A DNA stretch of 64,000 nt from positions 307,014 through 371,013 of the forward strand of contig NZ_JBMPIT010000005.1 of assembly GCF_049341845.1 (NCBI RefSeq), read 5' to 3'. The notes under the pieces are model-generated. The model searched no databases. It was given only the letters and a program-made list of their open reading frames with translations, and had not been told where the DNA came from. Within the stretch, counting starts at the first letter, position 1. Each line of letters starts with the position of its first letter. Source of the DNA: Curtobacterium guangdongense. Its GTDB lineage: Bacteria > Actinomycetota > Actinomycetes > Actinomycetales > Microbacteriaceae. The position numbers were made by a program, and so were the translations under genes. Below are positions 1-8,719 of the stretch, in pieces.

Positions 1-905
1 CCCTCGTTCGACGGCGAGACACCGTCGGCGATGAGCATCAGCGAGGACCGCACGTGGTCCGCGATGACGCGCATGCGGACGTCGTCCTCGTGCACCGCGC
101 CGTAACGACGACCGGAGACCTCCGCCGCCTTGTCGAGGACCGGGCGCACCTGGTCGATCTCGTACATGTTGTCGACGCCCTGCTTGATGAAGGCCACGCG
201 CTCGAGCCCCATGCCGGTGTCGATGTTCTTGTTCGGCAGCTCGCCGGTGATCTCGAAGTCGTACTTCGACCGCACGTCGGCGATCTGGTACTGCATGAAG
301 ACGAGGTTCCAGATCTCGACGTACCGGTCGTCGTCCGTCGCCGGACCACCGTCGATGCCGTACTCCGGGCCGCGGTCGAAGAAGATCTCCGAGCAGGGGC
401 CGGCGGGACCGGGCTGGCCGGTCGACCAGTAGTTGGTGTCCTTGCCGAGTCGCTGGATGCGTTCGTCGGGCAGGGACGAGTGCTGCTTCCAGAACGCGAT
501 CGCCTCGTCGTCGTCCTCGTACACCGTGACCCACAGGTCGTCCGGCGAGAAACCGAGCCCACCGTCGGGCTCCGGCGAGGTGAGGAACTCCCAGGCGTAC
601 TGGATCGCCTGCTCCTTGAAGTAGTCGCCGAAGGAGAAGTTGCCGTTCATCTGGAAGAACGTGCCGTGCCGCGGGGTCTTGCCGACTTCTTCGATGTCGT
701 TGGTGCGGATGCACTTCTGCACGCTCGTCGCGCGGGGGTACGGCGCGGGGATGAGTCCGGTCAGGTACGGGATGAACGGGACCATGCCGGCCACCGTGAA
801 CAGCAGCGACGGGTCGTCCGAGACGAGCGAGGCGGACGGGACGACGGTGTGGCCGCGGTCACCGAAGTACTGGAGCCAACGGCGGCGGATCTCTGCGGTC
901 TGCAT
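1..905 (-). CDS. alaS: Alanyl-tRNA synthetase, N-terminal part (cut by window edge)
   Basis: Charges tRNA-Ala with alanine in the cytoplasm. About 301 residues are visible, beginning MQTAEIRRRWLQYFGDRGH and covering the class II catalytic core; family landmarks include GNFSFGDYFKE, the GPCSEIF stretch and GMGLERV. A full AlaRS is close to 880 residues, so the editing and C-Ala domains lie beyond position 1. The ATG at 905 gives the conserved N-terminus of the family. The gene follows rpsD and the small membrane protein on the same strand, a common actinobacterial order. Nothing in the visible part looks damaged. Confidence 0.97.
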   Translation of the reverse strand, partial: MQTAEIRRRWLQYFGDRGHTVVPSASLVSDDPSLLFTVAGMVPFIPYLTGLIPAPYPRATSVQKCIRTNDIEEVGKTPRHGTFFQMNGNFSFGDYFKEQAIQYAWEFLTSPEPDGGLGFSPDDLWVTVYEDDDEAIAFWKQHSSLPDERIQRLGKDTNYWSTGQPGPAGPCSEIFFDRGPEYGIDGGPATDDDRYVEIWNLVFMQYQIADVRSKYDFEITGELPNKNIDTGMGLERVAFIKQGVDNMYEIDQVRPVLDKAAEVSGRRYGAVHEDDVRMRVIADHVRSSLMLIADGVSPSNE

Positions 906-1000
906 GGTGCTTCCTGATGACGTGGAACGGGTACGGGCGCTGGTGTTGTGCGGTGCGGGGCTGTTCGGTGCGACGGTGTCGCCGCGTGTCGGTGCGACGG

Positions 1001-1183
1001 TCAGTCGTCGGTGCGGAGCTCGGCTTCACGGGAGCGGTACCCGTCGGCCACGGCACCGGTGAAGGCCTTCGTGCGGGCATCGACCTCGGCGAAGAACTTC
1101 GCGCCCGACGAGGTCCTGCTGACCTTGTGGGCGATGAGGAACCCGATGACGACGCCGACGGCGACGAAGAACAGTTGCTTCAC
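1001..1183 (-). CDS. Small single-pass membrane protein, 60 residues
   Basis: A hydrophobic segment at about residues 4-20 (LFFVAVGVVIGFLIAHKV) is followed by a short charged tail, consistent with a small membrane-anchored protein of unknown function. I chose the GTG at 1183 because GGAAGGG lies about 7 nt upstream of it; an in-frame ATG at 1201 would place that Shine-Dalgarno-like sequence inside the gene. The gene sits between rpsD and alaS on the same strand. I do not recognise a named family, and no function can be read from it. Confidence 0.7.
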   Translation of the reverse strand: MKQLFFVAVGVVIGFLIAHKVSRTSSGAKFFAEVDARTKAFTGAVADGYRSREAELRTDD

Positions 1184-1250
1184 GGTGCATCCCTTCCGCA
1201 CGCGCCGTGGCGCGCGTCCGACCAGCTTAGTCGTCGCTCCTGGAACGCAG

Positions 1251-1285
1251 AACGGCGGGCCGTCCGATGTGGACGACCCGCCGTT
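1251..1285 (-). terminator. Hairpin terminator after rpsD
   Basis: Arms 1251-1265 and 1271-1285 pair over 15 positions with one mismatch, around the 5-nt loop GATGT. The hairpin begins 16 nt past the rpsD stop. There is no strong T-run, as is usual in high-G+C actinobacteria. Confidence 0.75.
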
Positions 1286-1301
1286 CAGGCGGTGCAGTGG
1301 A

Positions 1302-1931
1302 TCAGCGAGCCGCGTAGTACTCGACGACCAGCTGGACCTCGCAGGTCACGGGGACCTCGGCACGCTTCGGGCGACGCACGAGGCGGGCCTGGAGCTTGTC
1401 GATCTCGACCTCGAGGTAGCCCGGGACCTTCGGGAGGACTTCCTGGTGGCCACCGGCAGCGGCGACCTGGAAGGGCTCGAGCGACTCGGAGCGCTGCTTG
1501 ACGTGGATCAGCTGGCCCTCCTTGACGCGGAAGGAGGGGCGGTCGACGAGCTTGCCGTCGACGAGGATATGGCGGTGCACGATCAGCTGACGGGCCTGCG
1601 CGGTGGTGCGGGCGAAGCCGGCACGCAGCACGAGGGCGTCGAGGCGCTGCTCGAGCAGCTCGACCAGGTTCTCACCGGTCAGGCCGTTGGTCTTGCGGGC
1701 CTCTTCGAAGACGATGCGGAGCTGCTTCTCGCGGATGCCGTACTGGGCGCGCAGACGCTGCTTCTCACGGAGGCGGACGGCGTAGTCGCTGTCGGCACGA
1801 CGACGCGTGCGGCCGTGCTCACCGGGGCCGTAGGGGCGCTTCTCGAGGTACCGGGCCGCCTTCGGCGTCAGCGGGATGCCGAGCGCGCGAGACAGGCGGG
1901 TCTTGCTGCGGGTACGTGACTTGGTAGACAC
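1302..1931 (-). CDS. rpsD: 30S ribosomal protein S4
   Basis: Primary 16S rRNA-binding protein of the small subunit body. At 209 residues it has the usual family length: a basic N-terminal domain (MSTKSRTRSKTRLSRALG) and an S4 RNA-binding domain around residues 95-160 (LDALVLRAGFARTTAQARQL, then ILVDGKLVDRPS). The CXXCX-type zinc motif of some S4 proteins is absent, so this is the zinc-free form. The gene stands alone, away from the S13-S11-RpoA operon where S4 often resides. It has a leader of about 200 nt and its own terminator. Confidence 0.98.
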   Translation of the reverse strand: MSTKSRTRSKTRLSRALGIPLTPKAARYLEKRPYGPGEHGRTRRRADSDYAVRLREKQRLRAQYGIREKQLRIVFEEARKTNGLTGENLVELLEQRLDALVLRAGFARTTAQARQLIVHRHILVDGKLVDRPSFRVKEGQLIHVKQRSESLEPFQVAAAGGHQEVLPKVPGYLEVEIDKLQARLVRRPKRAEVPVTCEVQLVVEYYAAR

Positions 1932-1971
1932 AGGGTCCTTTTCTCTGTTGTTGCTGAACTGAACACGGGTC

Positions 1972-1991
1972 TCGGCACGCGCACGTGCCGA
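1972..1991 (-). promoter_or_regulatory. Hairpin in rpsD 5' leader
   Basis: TCGGCAC (1972-1978) and GTGCCGA (1985-1991) form a perfect 7-bp stem about 40 nt upstream of the rpsD start. S4 represses its own synthesis through leader RNA structures in several bacteria. Whether this hairpin takes part in such control is only a suggestion from position. Confidence 0.35.
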
Positions 1992-2142
1992 CGAACCCCG
2001 TGAAGGGATCCAGAGGGATGAGCCTGTGGGATCGGACGGCTACAGTCCGAACCTCTGCCCCCGTGTCACAACGACGCTCTGCGCCGCGTGGCACTCTGTC
2101 CCCGACGCAGCCGCACGCGGGGACCAGGACTTAGGCCCGTCA

Positions 2143-2148
2143 ACGATA
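2143..2148 (-). promoter_or_regulatory. Possible -10 box of rpsD promoter
   Basis: On the minus strand this reads TATCGT, matching TANNNT. The hexamer TTCTGG lies 17 nt further upstream and is a poor -35. Transcription from here would give an rpsD leader of about 205 nt. The box abuts the rarA stop codon. Confidence 0.35.
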
Positions 2149-2155
2149 GCAGGCT

Positions 2156-3541
2156 TCAGGCGTCCCCAGAAGTACCGCGCGTGATCTTCCGGAGACGGTC
2201 CAGGCGCGGCCCGACTTCTCGCTCGTAGCCGTTCGTGGTCGGCGTGTAGTACTCGGTGCCCTCGAGCGCGTCGGGGAGGTACTGCTGCTCCGCCACACCG
2301 TGCTCGGCGTCGTGGGAGTAGATGTAGCCCTTGCCGTGCCCGAGCCGCTTCGCACCGGCGTAGTGGGCGTCCCGGAGATGGTTCGGCACGACGCCCATCC
2401 GGCCGGCCTTGACGTCCGCCATCGCCGCGTTCACGCCGTTGTACGCGGCGTTCGACTTCGGGGCCGTCGCCAGGTACACGACCGCTTCCGCCAGGGGGAT
2501 CCGTCCCTCCGGCATGCCGATCAGCTGCACCGCCTGTGCCGCGGCGACGGCGATCGGGAGCGCCTGGGGGTCGGCCATGCCGATGTCCTCGGCCGCGGAG
2601 ATGATGATGCGCCTGGCGATGAACCGGGAGTCCTCTCCTGCCTCGATCATCCGGGCCAGGTAGTGCAGCGCGGCGTCGACGTCGCTCCCCCGCACCGACT
2701 TGATGAACGCGCTGATGACGTCGTAGTGCTCGTCGCCCTGCCGGTCGTAGCGGAGCAGTGCACGGTCGACGGCGGCTGCGACGGTGTCGGCGTCGACCAC
2801 CGGCACGCTGTCGTCGTCGTCGTCCTGCGCCGCCCCGGCCGAGGCGGCAGCGGCTTCCAGCGCCGTGAGCGCCCGACGGGCGTCGCCGGAGGCGAGCCGG
2901 ACGATGGCGGAGCGTGCTTCGTCGCCGAGGACGACGGACCCGCCGAGGCCGCGGGGATCCTCCACCGCACGGTCGACGAGCATGCCGAGGTCGGCGTCGG
3001 TCAGCGGCTTCAGGGTGAGCAGGAGCGACCGGGACAGCAGCGGCGAGATGACCGAGAACGACGGGTTCTCGGTGGTGGCCGCGATGAGGATCACCCAACC
3101 GTTCTCGACGCCGGGGAGCAGCGCGTCCTGCTGCGCCTTGCTGAACCGGTGGATCTCGTCGAGGAACAACACCGTGGTGGAGCCGTAGAGGTCACGGTGC
3201 GTGAGGGCCTTCTCCATCACCTCTCGCACGTCCTTGACGCCGGCGGTCACCGCGGAGAGCTCGACGAACTCGCGTCCGGACTGGCGTGCGATCGCCTGCG
3301 CCAGAGTGGTCTTGCCGGTCCCCGGGGGGCCCCAGAGGATCACGGAGACCCCGCCGGGGTTCTCACGCGTGCCGGTCGCGAGCTGCACGAGCGGCGAGCC
3401 GCGCCCGAGGAGGTGCTGCTGACCGGCGACCTCGTCGAGGCTGGTCGGACGCATCCGGACGGCGAGCGGCACGGAGCCCTGCGCCAGACCGACACGCCCA
3501 CCGGTCGTGGGCGCGGTCATGCCCGATCGATCCGATGCCAT
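2156..3541 (-). CDS. rarA: Replication-associated recombination protein A (RarA/MgsA AAA+ ATPase)
   Basis: AAA+ ATPase related to clamp loaders that acts at stalled replication forks. The 461 residues show Walker A GPPGTGKTT (about 71-79), Walker B FLDEIHRF (about 125), sensor and lid regions, and the family C-terminal domain with YNGVNAAMADVK and the LPDALEGTEYYTPT region. The ATG at 3541 (MASDRSGMTAPTT) was chosen over the longer reading frame because the extra upstream residues do not resemble the family; the ATG at 3520 is also possible. It is divergent from the cyclophilin gene across about 95 bp. Confidence 0.93.
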   Translation of the reverse strand: MASDRSGMTAPTTGGRVGLAQGSVPLAVRMRPTSLDEVAGQQHLLGRGSPLVQLATGTRENPGGVSVILWGPPGTGKTTLAQAIARQSGREFVELSAVTAGVKDVREVMEKALTHRDLYGSTTVLFLDEIHRFSKAQQDALLPGVENGWVILIAATTENPSFSVISPLLSRSLLLTLKPLTDADLGMLVDRAVEDPRGLGGSVVLGDEARSAIVRLASGDARRALTALEAAAASAGAAQDDDDDSVPVVDADTVAAAVDRALLRYDRQGDEHYDVISAFIKSVRGSDVDAALHYLARMIEAGEDSRFIARRIIISAAEDIGMADPQALPIAVAAAQAVQLIGMPEGRIPLAEAVVYLATAPKSNAAYNGVNAAMADVKAGRMGVVPNHLRDAHYAGAKRLGHGKGYIYSHDAEHGVAEQQYLPDALEGTEYYTPTTNGYEREVGPRLDRLRKITRGTSGDA

Positions 3542-3594
3542 GTCCGCAATCGTAGGTGGAACCACTGACAGCCGACTCATGGGAGCAGGTCCGA

Positions 3595-3600
3595 TACGCT
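3595..3600 (+). promoter_or_regulatory. Possible -10 box for cyclophilin gene
   Basis: TACGCT fits TANNNT, 36 nt before the GTG start at 3637. No convincing -35 is placed 16-18 nt upstream; CTGACA at 3565-3570 is too far away. Confidence 0.3.
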
Positions 3601-3636
3601 CGCAAGCACACTGCGACGAGAGGGCAGACCAGCACC

Positions 3637-4455
3637 GTGGCACCGAAGAACCAGGCGCGTGACAACCGTGAGGCGCGCGAGCGGCTCCGTCTCTACGAGG
3701 CTCGACAGGGCCTCCACGACCGGCAACGCCGCCGCCGTGTGCGGGACAACGTCATCGGGCTGAGCGCGCTCGTCGCCGTCGCGGCACTCGCGACCGGGTC
3801 CCAGCTCGCCTTCGCCGGCTCGCAGCCCGACGCGGAGCCGAGTGCCAGCGCCAGCGCCAGCGCGACCGGCACGCCGACTCCCTCGGCCAGTGCCACCCCC
3901 GCGAACACCGGGGACGTCCCGAGCAAGTCCATCGCGAAGGACTCGACGTGGACGGGGTCCCTCACGCTGAACAAGGACGTGAAGCTCGGGATCGAACTCG
4001 ACGGGAAGAAGGCGCCGCAGGCCGCGAGCGTCGAGATCGACCTGATCCGCAAGCAGTTCTACGAGGGCACGACCTGCCACCGGCTCGCCGACAGCGACGG
4101 GTTCGAGTTCCTGCAGTGCGGTTCGGCGAACGGCGACGGCACCGGCGACGCGGGCTTCCAGTACGGACCGATCGAGAACACGCCGAGCGACGACGTCTAC
4201 GACAAGGGCACGATCGCGATCGCCCGCAGCTCGTCCACGTACTCCCAGTCGACGCAGTTCTTCATCGTCTACGGCGACACCACGCTCGACGGCTCGACCG
4301 GCGGCTACACGGTGGTCGGCAAGGTCACCAGCGGCCTGTCGGACCTGGTGTCGAAGATCACGTCGAAGGGCATCTCCGACGCCGGTTCGGACGGCACCGG
4401 GGAGCCGAAGGTGACGACCACGATCACCGGCGCGACGATCAAGCAGGAGCAGTAG
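3637..4455 (+). CDS. Membrane-anchored cyclophilin-type peptidyl-prolyl isomerase
   Basis: Expected to isomerise X-Pro bonds in exported proteins. Of 272 residues, the first 35 are basic (VAPKNQARDNREARERLR), followed by one membrane segment (about 40-62), a Ser/Ala/Thr-rich linker and a cyclophilin domain. The domain is divergent: TCHRL corresponds to the FHR catalytic region, and STQFFIVY matches the SQFFI motif. The GTG at 3637 fits homologues better than the ATG at 3556, whose extra residues lack family features; a weak GAGAGGG lies about 13 nt upstream. Cysteines in TCHRL and LQCGS could pair outside the membrane. Confidence 0.88.
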   Translation: MAPKNQARDNREARERLRLYEARQGLHDRQRRRRVRDNVIGLSALVAVAALATGSQLAFAGSQPDAEPSASASASATGTPTPSASATPANTGDVPSKSIAKDSTWTGSLTLNKDVKLGIELDGKKAPQAASVEIDLIRKQFYEGTTCHRLADSDGFEFLQCGSANGDGTGDAGFQYGPIENTPSDDVYDKGTIAIARSSSTYSQSTQFFIVYGDTTLDGSTGGYTVVGKVTSGLSDLVSKITSKGISDAGSDGTGEPKVTTTITGATIKQEQ

Positions 4456-4500
4456 TCCACAGACCAGCACACTGGCGGGTCGCGGGGCTCGCCAGTGCAA

Positions 4501-4506
4501 TAGGGT
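4501..4506 (+). promoter_or_regulatory. Possible -10 box for DUF349 gene
   Basis: TAGGGT, preceded by GTGCAA, lies about 62 nt before the GTG start at 4568 in the gap after the cyclophilin gene. The -35 is not convincing. Confidence 0.35.
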
Positions 4507-4567
4507 GGCTTCCTGACCGTACCGACGGTGACGTCGGTGATGCACGACCACGATCGAGGCGAGACCT

Positions 4568-5800
4568 GTGGGATCTGACGAAGCAACGACCTGGGGGCGG
4601 GTCGACGATGCCGGCACCGTGTACGTCCGGTACCAGGACACCGAGCGTGTCGTGGGTGAGTACCCGGACGCCACCCCCGAAGAAGCACTCGCCTACTTCG
4701 CGCGCAAGTACGCCGACCTCGAAGGTCAGGTGAAGATCGCGGAGCAGCGTGTGCAGCGCGGCGCCTCCGCGAACGACGTCGCCAGGACGGTCGAGCACCT
4801 GACCGCGCTCGTGGGCGAAGCCCGCGTCGTCGGTGACGTCAAGGCCCTCGAAGACCGTGTCGGAGCGCTGTCCGAGCAGCTCGGGTCGCTGACCAAGGAA
4901 CAGGCGGAGCAGGCCCAGCAGGCCCTCGCCGAGGCACTCGCGTTCCGCACCGCCCTCGTCGAGGAAGCCGAAGCGCTCGCAGCGGTCGACCCGGCCCGCG
5001 CGCAGTGGAAGCAGATCACCGCGCAGCTCGACGACGTGTTCGCGCGGTGGCAGCAGCACCAGCACGACGGTCCGCGGATCCCCAAGAACGAAGCGAACGA
5101 GCTGTGGAAGCGGTTCCGTGCCGCACGGTCCACGGTGGACCAGCACCGTCGCGCGTTCTACTCCGAACTCGACGCGCAGCACCGGGACGCCCGCACCCGC
5201 AAGCAGGAGCTCGTCCAGCAGGCCGAAGCGCTCGCGCCCCGTGGCTCGGACGCCATCCCCACCTACCGCCAGCTCCTCGACGACTGGAAGCGTGCGGGAC
5301 GTGCGGGCAAGCGCCACGACGACGCGCTCTGGGCACGGTTCAAGGCCGCAGGTGACGTGCTGTTCGAGCAGCGCCATGCCGAGAGCGCCGCGGAGAACGA
5401 GGAGTACTCCGCCAACCTCGAAGCGAAGCTCGCCGTCCTGACCGAGGCCGAGCCGCTCCTCCAGCAGAACGACCGGGTCGCTGCCCGCAAGACGCTCACG
5501 GACATCCAGCGCCGGTGGGACGAGATCGGCAAGGTCCCCCGCGGGGACGTCCGCCGCATCGAGGACCGACTCCGCGCGGTGGAAGACCACGTCCGCGGGC
5601 TCGAGGACGCGCACTGGCGCGAGTCGAACCCGGAGCGCAAGGCGCGGACGACCGGGCTCGCGAGCCAGCTCGAGGACGCGATCGGCAAGCTCGAGTCCGA
5701 ACTTGAGTCGGCCAAGGCCTCCGGGGACGCCCGCAAGATCAAGGACGCCCAGGAAGCCCTCGACGCCCGCAAGATCTGGCTCGACGCGCTCGGCAGCTGA
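4568..5800 (+). CDS. DUF349-domain coiled-coil protein
   Basis: The 410 residues carry repeated DUF349 units with a W-(K/R)-x-(I/A)...D...RFK-type pattern (for example QWKQITAQLDDVFARW, DDWKRAGRAGKRHDDALWAR, RRWDEIGKVPRGDVRRIEDR) and a long charged coiled-coil C-terminus ending ARKIWLDALGS. The N-terminus (VGSDEATTWGRVDDAGTVYV) is the conserved start of the actinobacterial family, which supports the GTG at 4568. The protein is predicted cytoplasmic and its biochemical role is not established. It converges with ribF on a shared palindromic terminator. Confidence 0.93.
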   Translation: MGSDEATTWGRVDDAGTVYVRYQDTERVVGEYPDATPEEALAYFARKYADLEGQVKIAEQRVQRGASANDVARTVEHLTALVGEARVVGDVKALEDRVGALSEQLGSLTKEQAEQAQQALAEALAFRTALVEEAEALAAVDPARAQWKQITAQLDDVFARWQQHQHDGPRIPKNEANELWKRFRAARSTVDQHRRAFYSELDAQHRDARTRKQELVQQAEALAPRGSDAIPTYRQLLDDWKRAGRAGKRHDDALWARFKAAGDVLFEQRHAESAAENEEYSANLEAKLAVLTEAEPLLQQNDRVAARKTLTDIQRRWDEIGKVPRGDVRRIEDRLRAVEDHVRGLEDAHWRESNPERKARTTGLASQLEDAIGKLESELESAKASGDARKIKDAQEALDARKIWLDALGS

Positions 5801-5830
5801 CCCAGCACGGCGGCCGACGCTGCTGCACCC

Positions 5831-5870
5831 ACGACGAAGGCCCCGGCGGATCCGCCGGGGCCTTCGTCGT
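5831..5870. terminator. Perfect 40-bp palindrome, bidirectional terminator
   Basis: ACGACGAAGGCCCCGGCGGA is followed immediately by its exact reverse complement. As RNA it folds into a very stable hairpin from either strand. It sits between the convergent DUF349 gene and ribF and can serve both. Confidence 0.9.
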
Positions 5871-5893
5871 CGTCGTGGAGCAGGACTCGTCGG

Positions 5894-6856
5894 TCAGACG
5901 GGCGCCGGCAGCCCGAGCAGGGTCCTGATGTCCCGGTCGTCCTGTCGCATCTGGGCAGCGAGCTCGTCCATCGACGAGAACTTCACCATCCCGCGCACGT
6001 AGGAGACGAACAGCACCGAGATGGTGTCCCCGTAGAGGTCGATGTCGACGTCCAGCAGGTGCGCCTCGATCTGCTTCGCCGGCACGCCCTCGAAGGTCGG
6101 GTTGTTCCCCACCGACACCGCGGCCGGGTACACCGTGCCGTCGTGCAGCACCCGGGCGGCGTACACACCGTCTGCCGGGACGAACCCCTCGCACGACGGG
6201 TCGAGGTTCGCCGTGGGGTACCCCATCGCGCGACCCCGCTGGTTGCCGTGCACCACCACGCTGCGGACCGCGTGCTCACGGCCGAGGAGCCTGGCGGCTT
6301 CCGCGACACGGCCCTCGCCGAGGAGCTCGCGGATCCACGTGGACGAGACGCGACGTTCCCCGTCGGGGCGGACGTCGTCGACCAGGTCCACGTCGTCGAT
6401 GAGCTCGACGGCGAACCCGTGCTGCGCGCCGAGGGTCCGCAGGAGTGCGACGTCGCCTGCCCCCTTCGCACCGAAGCGGAAGTCGCTCCCGACGAAGACG
6501 AGCTCGGCGTGCAGGGTCTCGACGAGGATCCGGGACACGAAGGTCTCCGGTGTCCACGACTGCAGTTCCGCGTCGAACCGCAGCAGCAGCGTGGCGTCGA
6601 CCCCGACGTCGTCGAGCAGCTCACGGCGTTGCGCGATGCTCGTGAGCGCCGGCGGCACCTTGGCGGGGTCGATGATGCTCAGCGGGTGCCGGTCGAACGT
6701 CACGACGGTGGACACCAGCCCGTGCTGCCGAGCGGCCCGCTCGAGGTGGGCGATCACGGCACGGTGGCCGACGTGCACGCCGTCGAACTTGCCGATCGTG
6801 ACGGCGCTCGGCCCGAATCCCTCTGCGACGTCGTCGACGTCCTCGTAGTACTGCAT
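5894..6856 (-). CDS. ribF: Bifunctional riboflavin kinase / FAD synthetase
   Basis: Makes FMN from riboflavin and then FAD from FMN and ATP. The 320 residues show an N-terminal nucleotidyltransferase domain with TIGKFDGVHVGHR (about 21-33) and the WIRELL region, then a C-terminal riboflavin kinase domain with GRAMGYPTANLDP and VSVGNNPTFEG. Length is normal for the bifunctional enzyme. It lies beside truB, the usual rbfA-truB-ribF neighbourhood, here separated by two small membrane proteins. The ATG at 6856 gives the conserved N-terminus. Confidence 0.97.
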   Translation of the reverse strand: MQYYEDVDDVAEGFGPSAVTIGKFDGVHVGHRAVIAHLERAARQHGLVSTVVTFDRHPLSIIDPAKVPPALTSIAQRRELLDDVGVDATLLLRFDAELQSWTPETFVSRILVETLHAELVFVGSDFRFGAKGAGDVALLRTLGAQHGFAVELIDDVDLVDDVRPDGERRVSSTWIRELLGEGRVAEAARLLGREHAVRSVVVHGNQRGRAMGYPTANLDPSCEGFVPADGVYAARVLHDGTVYPAAVSVGNNPTFEGVPAKQIEAHLLDVDIDLYGDTISVLFVSYVRGMVKFSSMDELAAQMRQDDRDIRTLLGLPAPV

Positions 6857-6869
6857 GCTGCTCCCCCGC

Positions 6870-7310
6870 CTACTCGCCGGCCGTCACGGCGGGCTCGGCA
6901 ACGGGTCGTCCGGCGGTGCGGTGGTGCTTGCGGAGCCACCACAGCCCGGCGATCGGCAGGACGAGCGGCGCGAAGGCGTACCCCATCCCGTAGTACGACC
7001 AGATGGTGTCGTCCGGGAAGAGCTGACGGTCGAACAGCGACAGCGTGCCGATCACCAGGACACCGGTCATCTCGAACACGATGGTGACGCACGCCACCCG
7101 GTACCAGAACCGACCGGGGACGATCAGGGCGATCATCGCGACGATGTACACGACCGCGGCGATCGCGCTCAGCGTGTACGCGAACGGGGCGAACGAGAAC
7201 TTCTCCGCGATCTGGACGACGCTCCGCCCGGTCGCCGCGAGCGCGAGGATGCCGTACACGGCGATGAGGACGCGACCGATGCCGGTCGCGAGTGAGGTCT
7301 TGGTCGCCAT
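6870..7310 (-). CDS. Four-pass integral membrane protein, unknown function
   Basis: 146 residues beginning MATKTSLATGIGRVLIAVYG. Four hydrophobic segments are visible (about 10-25, 40-64, 70-90 and 108-128), with a basic C-terminal tail. Codon use and residue composition fit the neighbours. It lies 13 nt upstream of ribF on the same strand and may be co-transcribed with it. I do not recognise a characterised family; similar uncharacterised proteins occur beside ribF/truB in Microbacteriaceae, as far as I recall. Confidence 0.8.
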   Translation of the reverse strand: MATKTSLATGIGRVLIAVYGILALAATGRSVVQIAEKFSFAPFAYTLSAIAAVVYIVAMIALIVPGRFWYRVACVTIVFEMTGVLVIGTLSLFDRQLFPDDTIWSYYGMGYAFAPLVLPIAGLWWLRKHHRTAGRPVAEPAVTAGE

Positions 7311-7378
7311 TGCACCGATTCTACCGACGCCGGGAGACCACCGCGGCACACCTGGTCGCCCGGTGACGCGGACGCACC

Positions 7379-7744
7379 TCAGTTCAGCGCGAACCAGATC
7401 TGGTACATCCGGTAGAGCATCACCGCGACGGTGAAGGCCCCGGCGCCCAGGACCACGGTGCTCCACCGCGTGCGGTCGACGAGCGCCCACACGATGGTGG
7501 CCGGCGGGACGAGCAGGACCGACACCGCGTACACCCAGAACTCGAGCACGTTGCCCCGAGGTGGGTTCCCGACCGCTGGTGCGACGAGCGAGACGACGAG
7601 CTGCGCGATGAGCAGCAGTTCGACGAGGACGAGCGATCCGACGGTGTAGTCGTTCGGCTTCCACCCGATGAACCCGACCACCACGGCGAAGACGCCGATC
7701 ACGACGGCGAGCACGAACTGCACCCACATGAACCACTCGATCAC
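7379..7744 (-). CDS. Four-pass small integral membrane protein, unknown function
   Basis: 121 residues with four hydrophobic segments (about 5-27, 35-56, 68-88 and 95-117). It starts with GTG at 7744, and that codon overlaps the truB stop in a GTGA arrangement, implying translational coupling to truB. No catalytic motif or recognised domain is visible. The overlap and lack of frame interruptions make it a real gene; its role is unknown. Confidence 0.8.
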   Translation of the reverse strand: MIEWFMWVQFVLAVVIGVFAVVVGFIGWKPNDYTVGSLVLVELLLIAQLVVSLVAPAVGNPPRGNVLEFWVYAVSVLLVPPATIVWALVDRTRWSTVVLGAGAFTVAVMLYRMYQIWFALN

Positions 7745-8682
7745 GCGTTGGCTCCGGTCGTCGTCGGGAAGTTGGTGATGACGCGCAGCAGCCCCCTGCG
7801 CACCGACACGAGGCCGATGAGCCGGTCGTCGCGCGCGGTGACGGCGGCGACGGGTCCGTCGGTGTCCGGGTGGTCGGCGCCGATCCGCTTGCCGTCCGCG
7901 AGGTCCTTCGCGTCGACGGCGTCGAGCGTCACGACCGGGAACAGGGTGCGGGCGATGTCGGCCGGCCGCACGAGTGCCCCGCGGACGTCGACCGAGTCGT
8001 CCTCCAGGTCGACCGCGTCGTCGACCGAGAACGGTCCGACGAGGGTGCGACGCAGGGCTGTCAGGTGAGCGCCGGTCCCGAGCGCTGCGCCGACGTCACG
8101 GGCGAGTGCCCGCACGTACGTGCCCGACGAACACGAGACGACGACGTCGAGGTCGACGACGGGCACCGACGCGTCGAGCGCTGACACGACACGGTCGTTC
8201 CGACCGGTCACGTCGAAGCGCGAGATCGTCACCGCCCTCGCCTTAAGGGTCACTTCCTCGCCCTTCCTGGCGAGGTCGTACGCGCGCCGACCGTCCACCT
8301 TGATGGCACTGACCGTCGAGGGTACCTGCGAGATCGGGCCGCGCTGCGTGGCGACGGCCGCCTCGATCGCCGCGTCGGAGACGTCCGCGGATCCGACACC
8401 GACCGCGGCGACCGGTGTGCCGTCCGCGTCGTCGGAGTCGGTGGAGACGCCGAGTCTGATCGTCGCCGTGTAGGTCTTGTCGAGCCCGACGAGGTGCGTC
8501 AGGAGCCTGGTCGAGGGGCCCGCACCGAGGAGCAGGAGGCCCGTCGCCATCGGGTCGAGCGTGCCGGCGTGACCGATCTTCTTCAGGTCGAGCCGTCGAC
8601 GCGCGATGGACACGGCACGGTGGCTCGAGATCCCCTGCGGTTTGTCGACGAGGAGGATGCCGTCGGGAGCGGTTGCGAGCAC
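7741..8682 (-). CDS. truB: tRNA pseudouridine-55 synthase
   Basis: Isomerises U55 in the T-loop of tRNAs. The 313 residues contain GILLVDKPQGISSH (about 8-21), the catalytic motif GHAGTLDPMATGLL with its aspartate, and the KTYTATIRLG strand; a C-terminal PUA-like region follows. The GTG at 8682 (VLATAPDGILLV) places the conserved core at the usual distance. It is normally next to rbfA; here mutY and a uridine-kinase-like gene separate the two. Confidence 0.97.
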   Translation of the reverse strand: MLATAPDGILLVDKPQGISSHRAVSIARRRLDLKKIGHAGTLDPMATGLLLLGAGPSTRLLTHLVGLDKTYTATIRLGVSTDSDDADGTPVAAVGVGSADVSDAAIEAAVATQRGPISQVPSTVSAIKVDGRRAYDLARKGEEVTLKARAVTISRFDVTGRNDRVVSALDASVPVVDLDVVVSCSSGTYVRALARDVGAALGTGAHLTALRRTLVGPFSVDDAVDLEDDSVDVRGALVRPADIARTLFPVVTLDAVDAKDLADGKRIGADHPDTDGPVAAVTARDDRLIGLVSVRRGLLRVITNFPTTTGANA

Positions 8683-8719
8683 CGCAGCAGATTACCAGCG
8701 CGGTGGGACGCCAGCGGCG

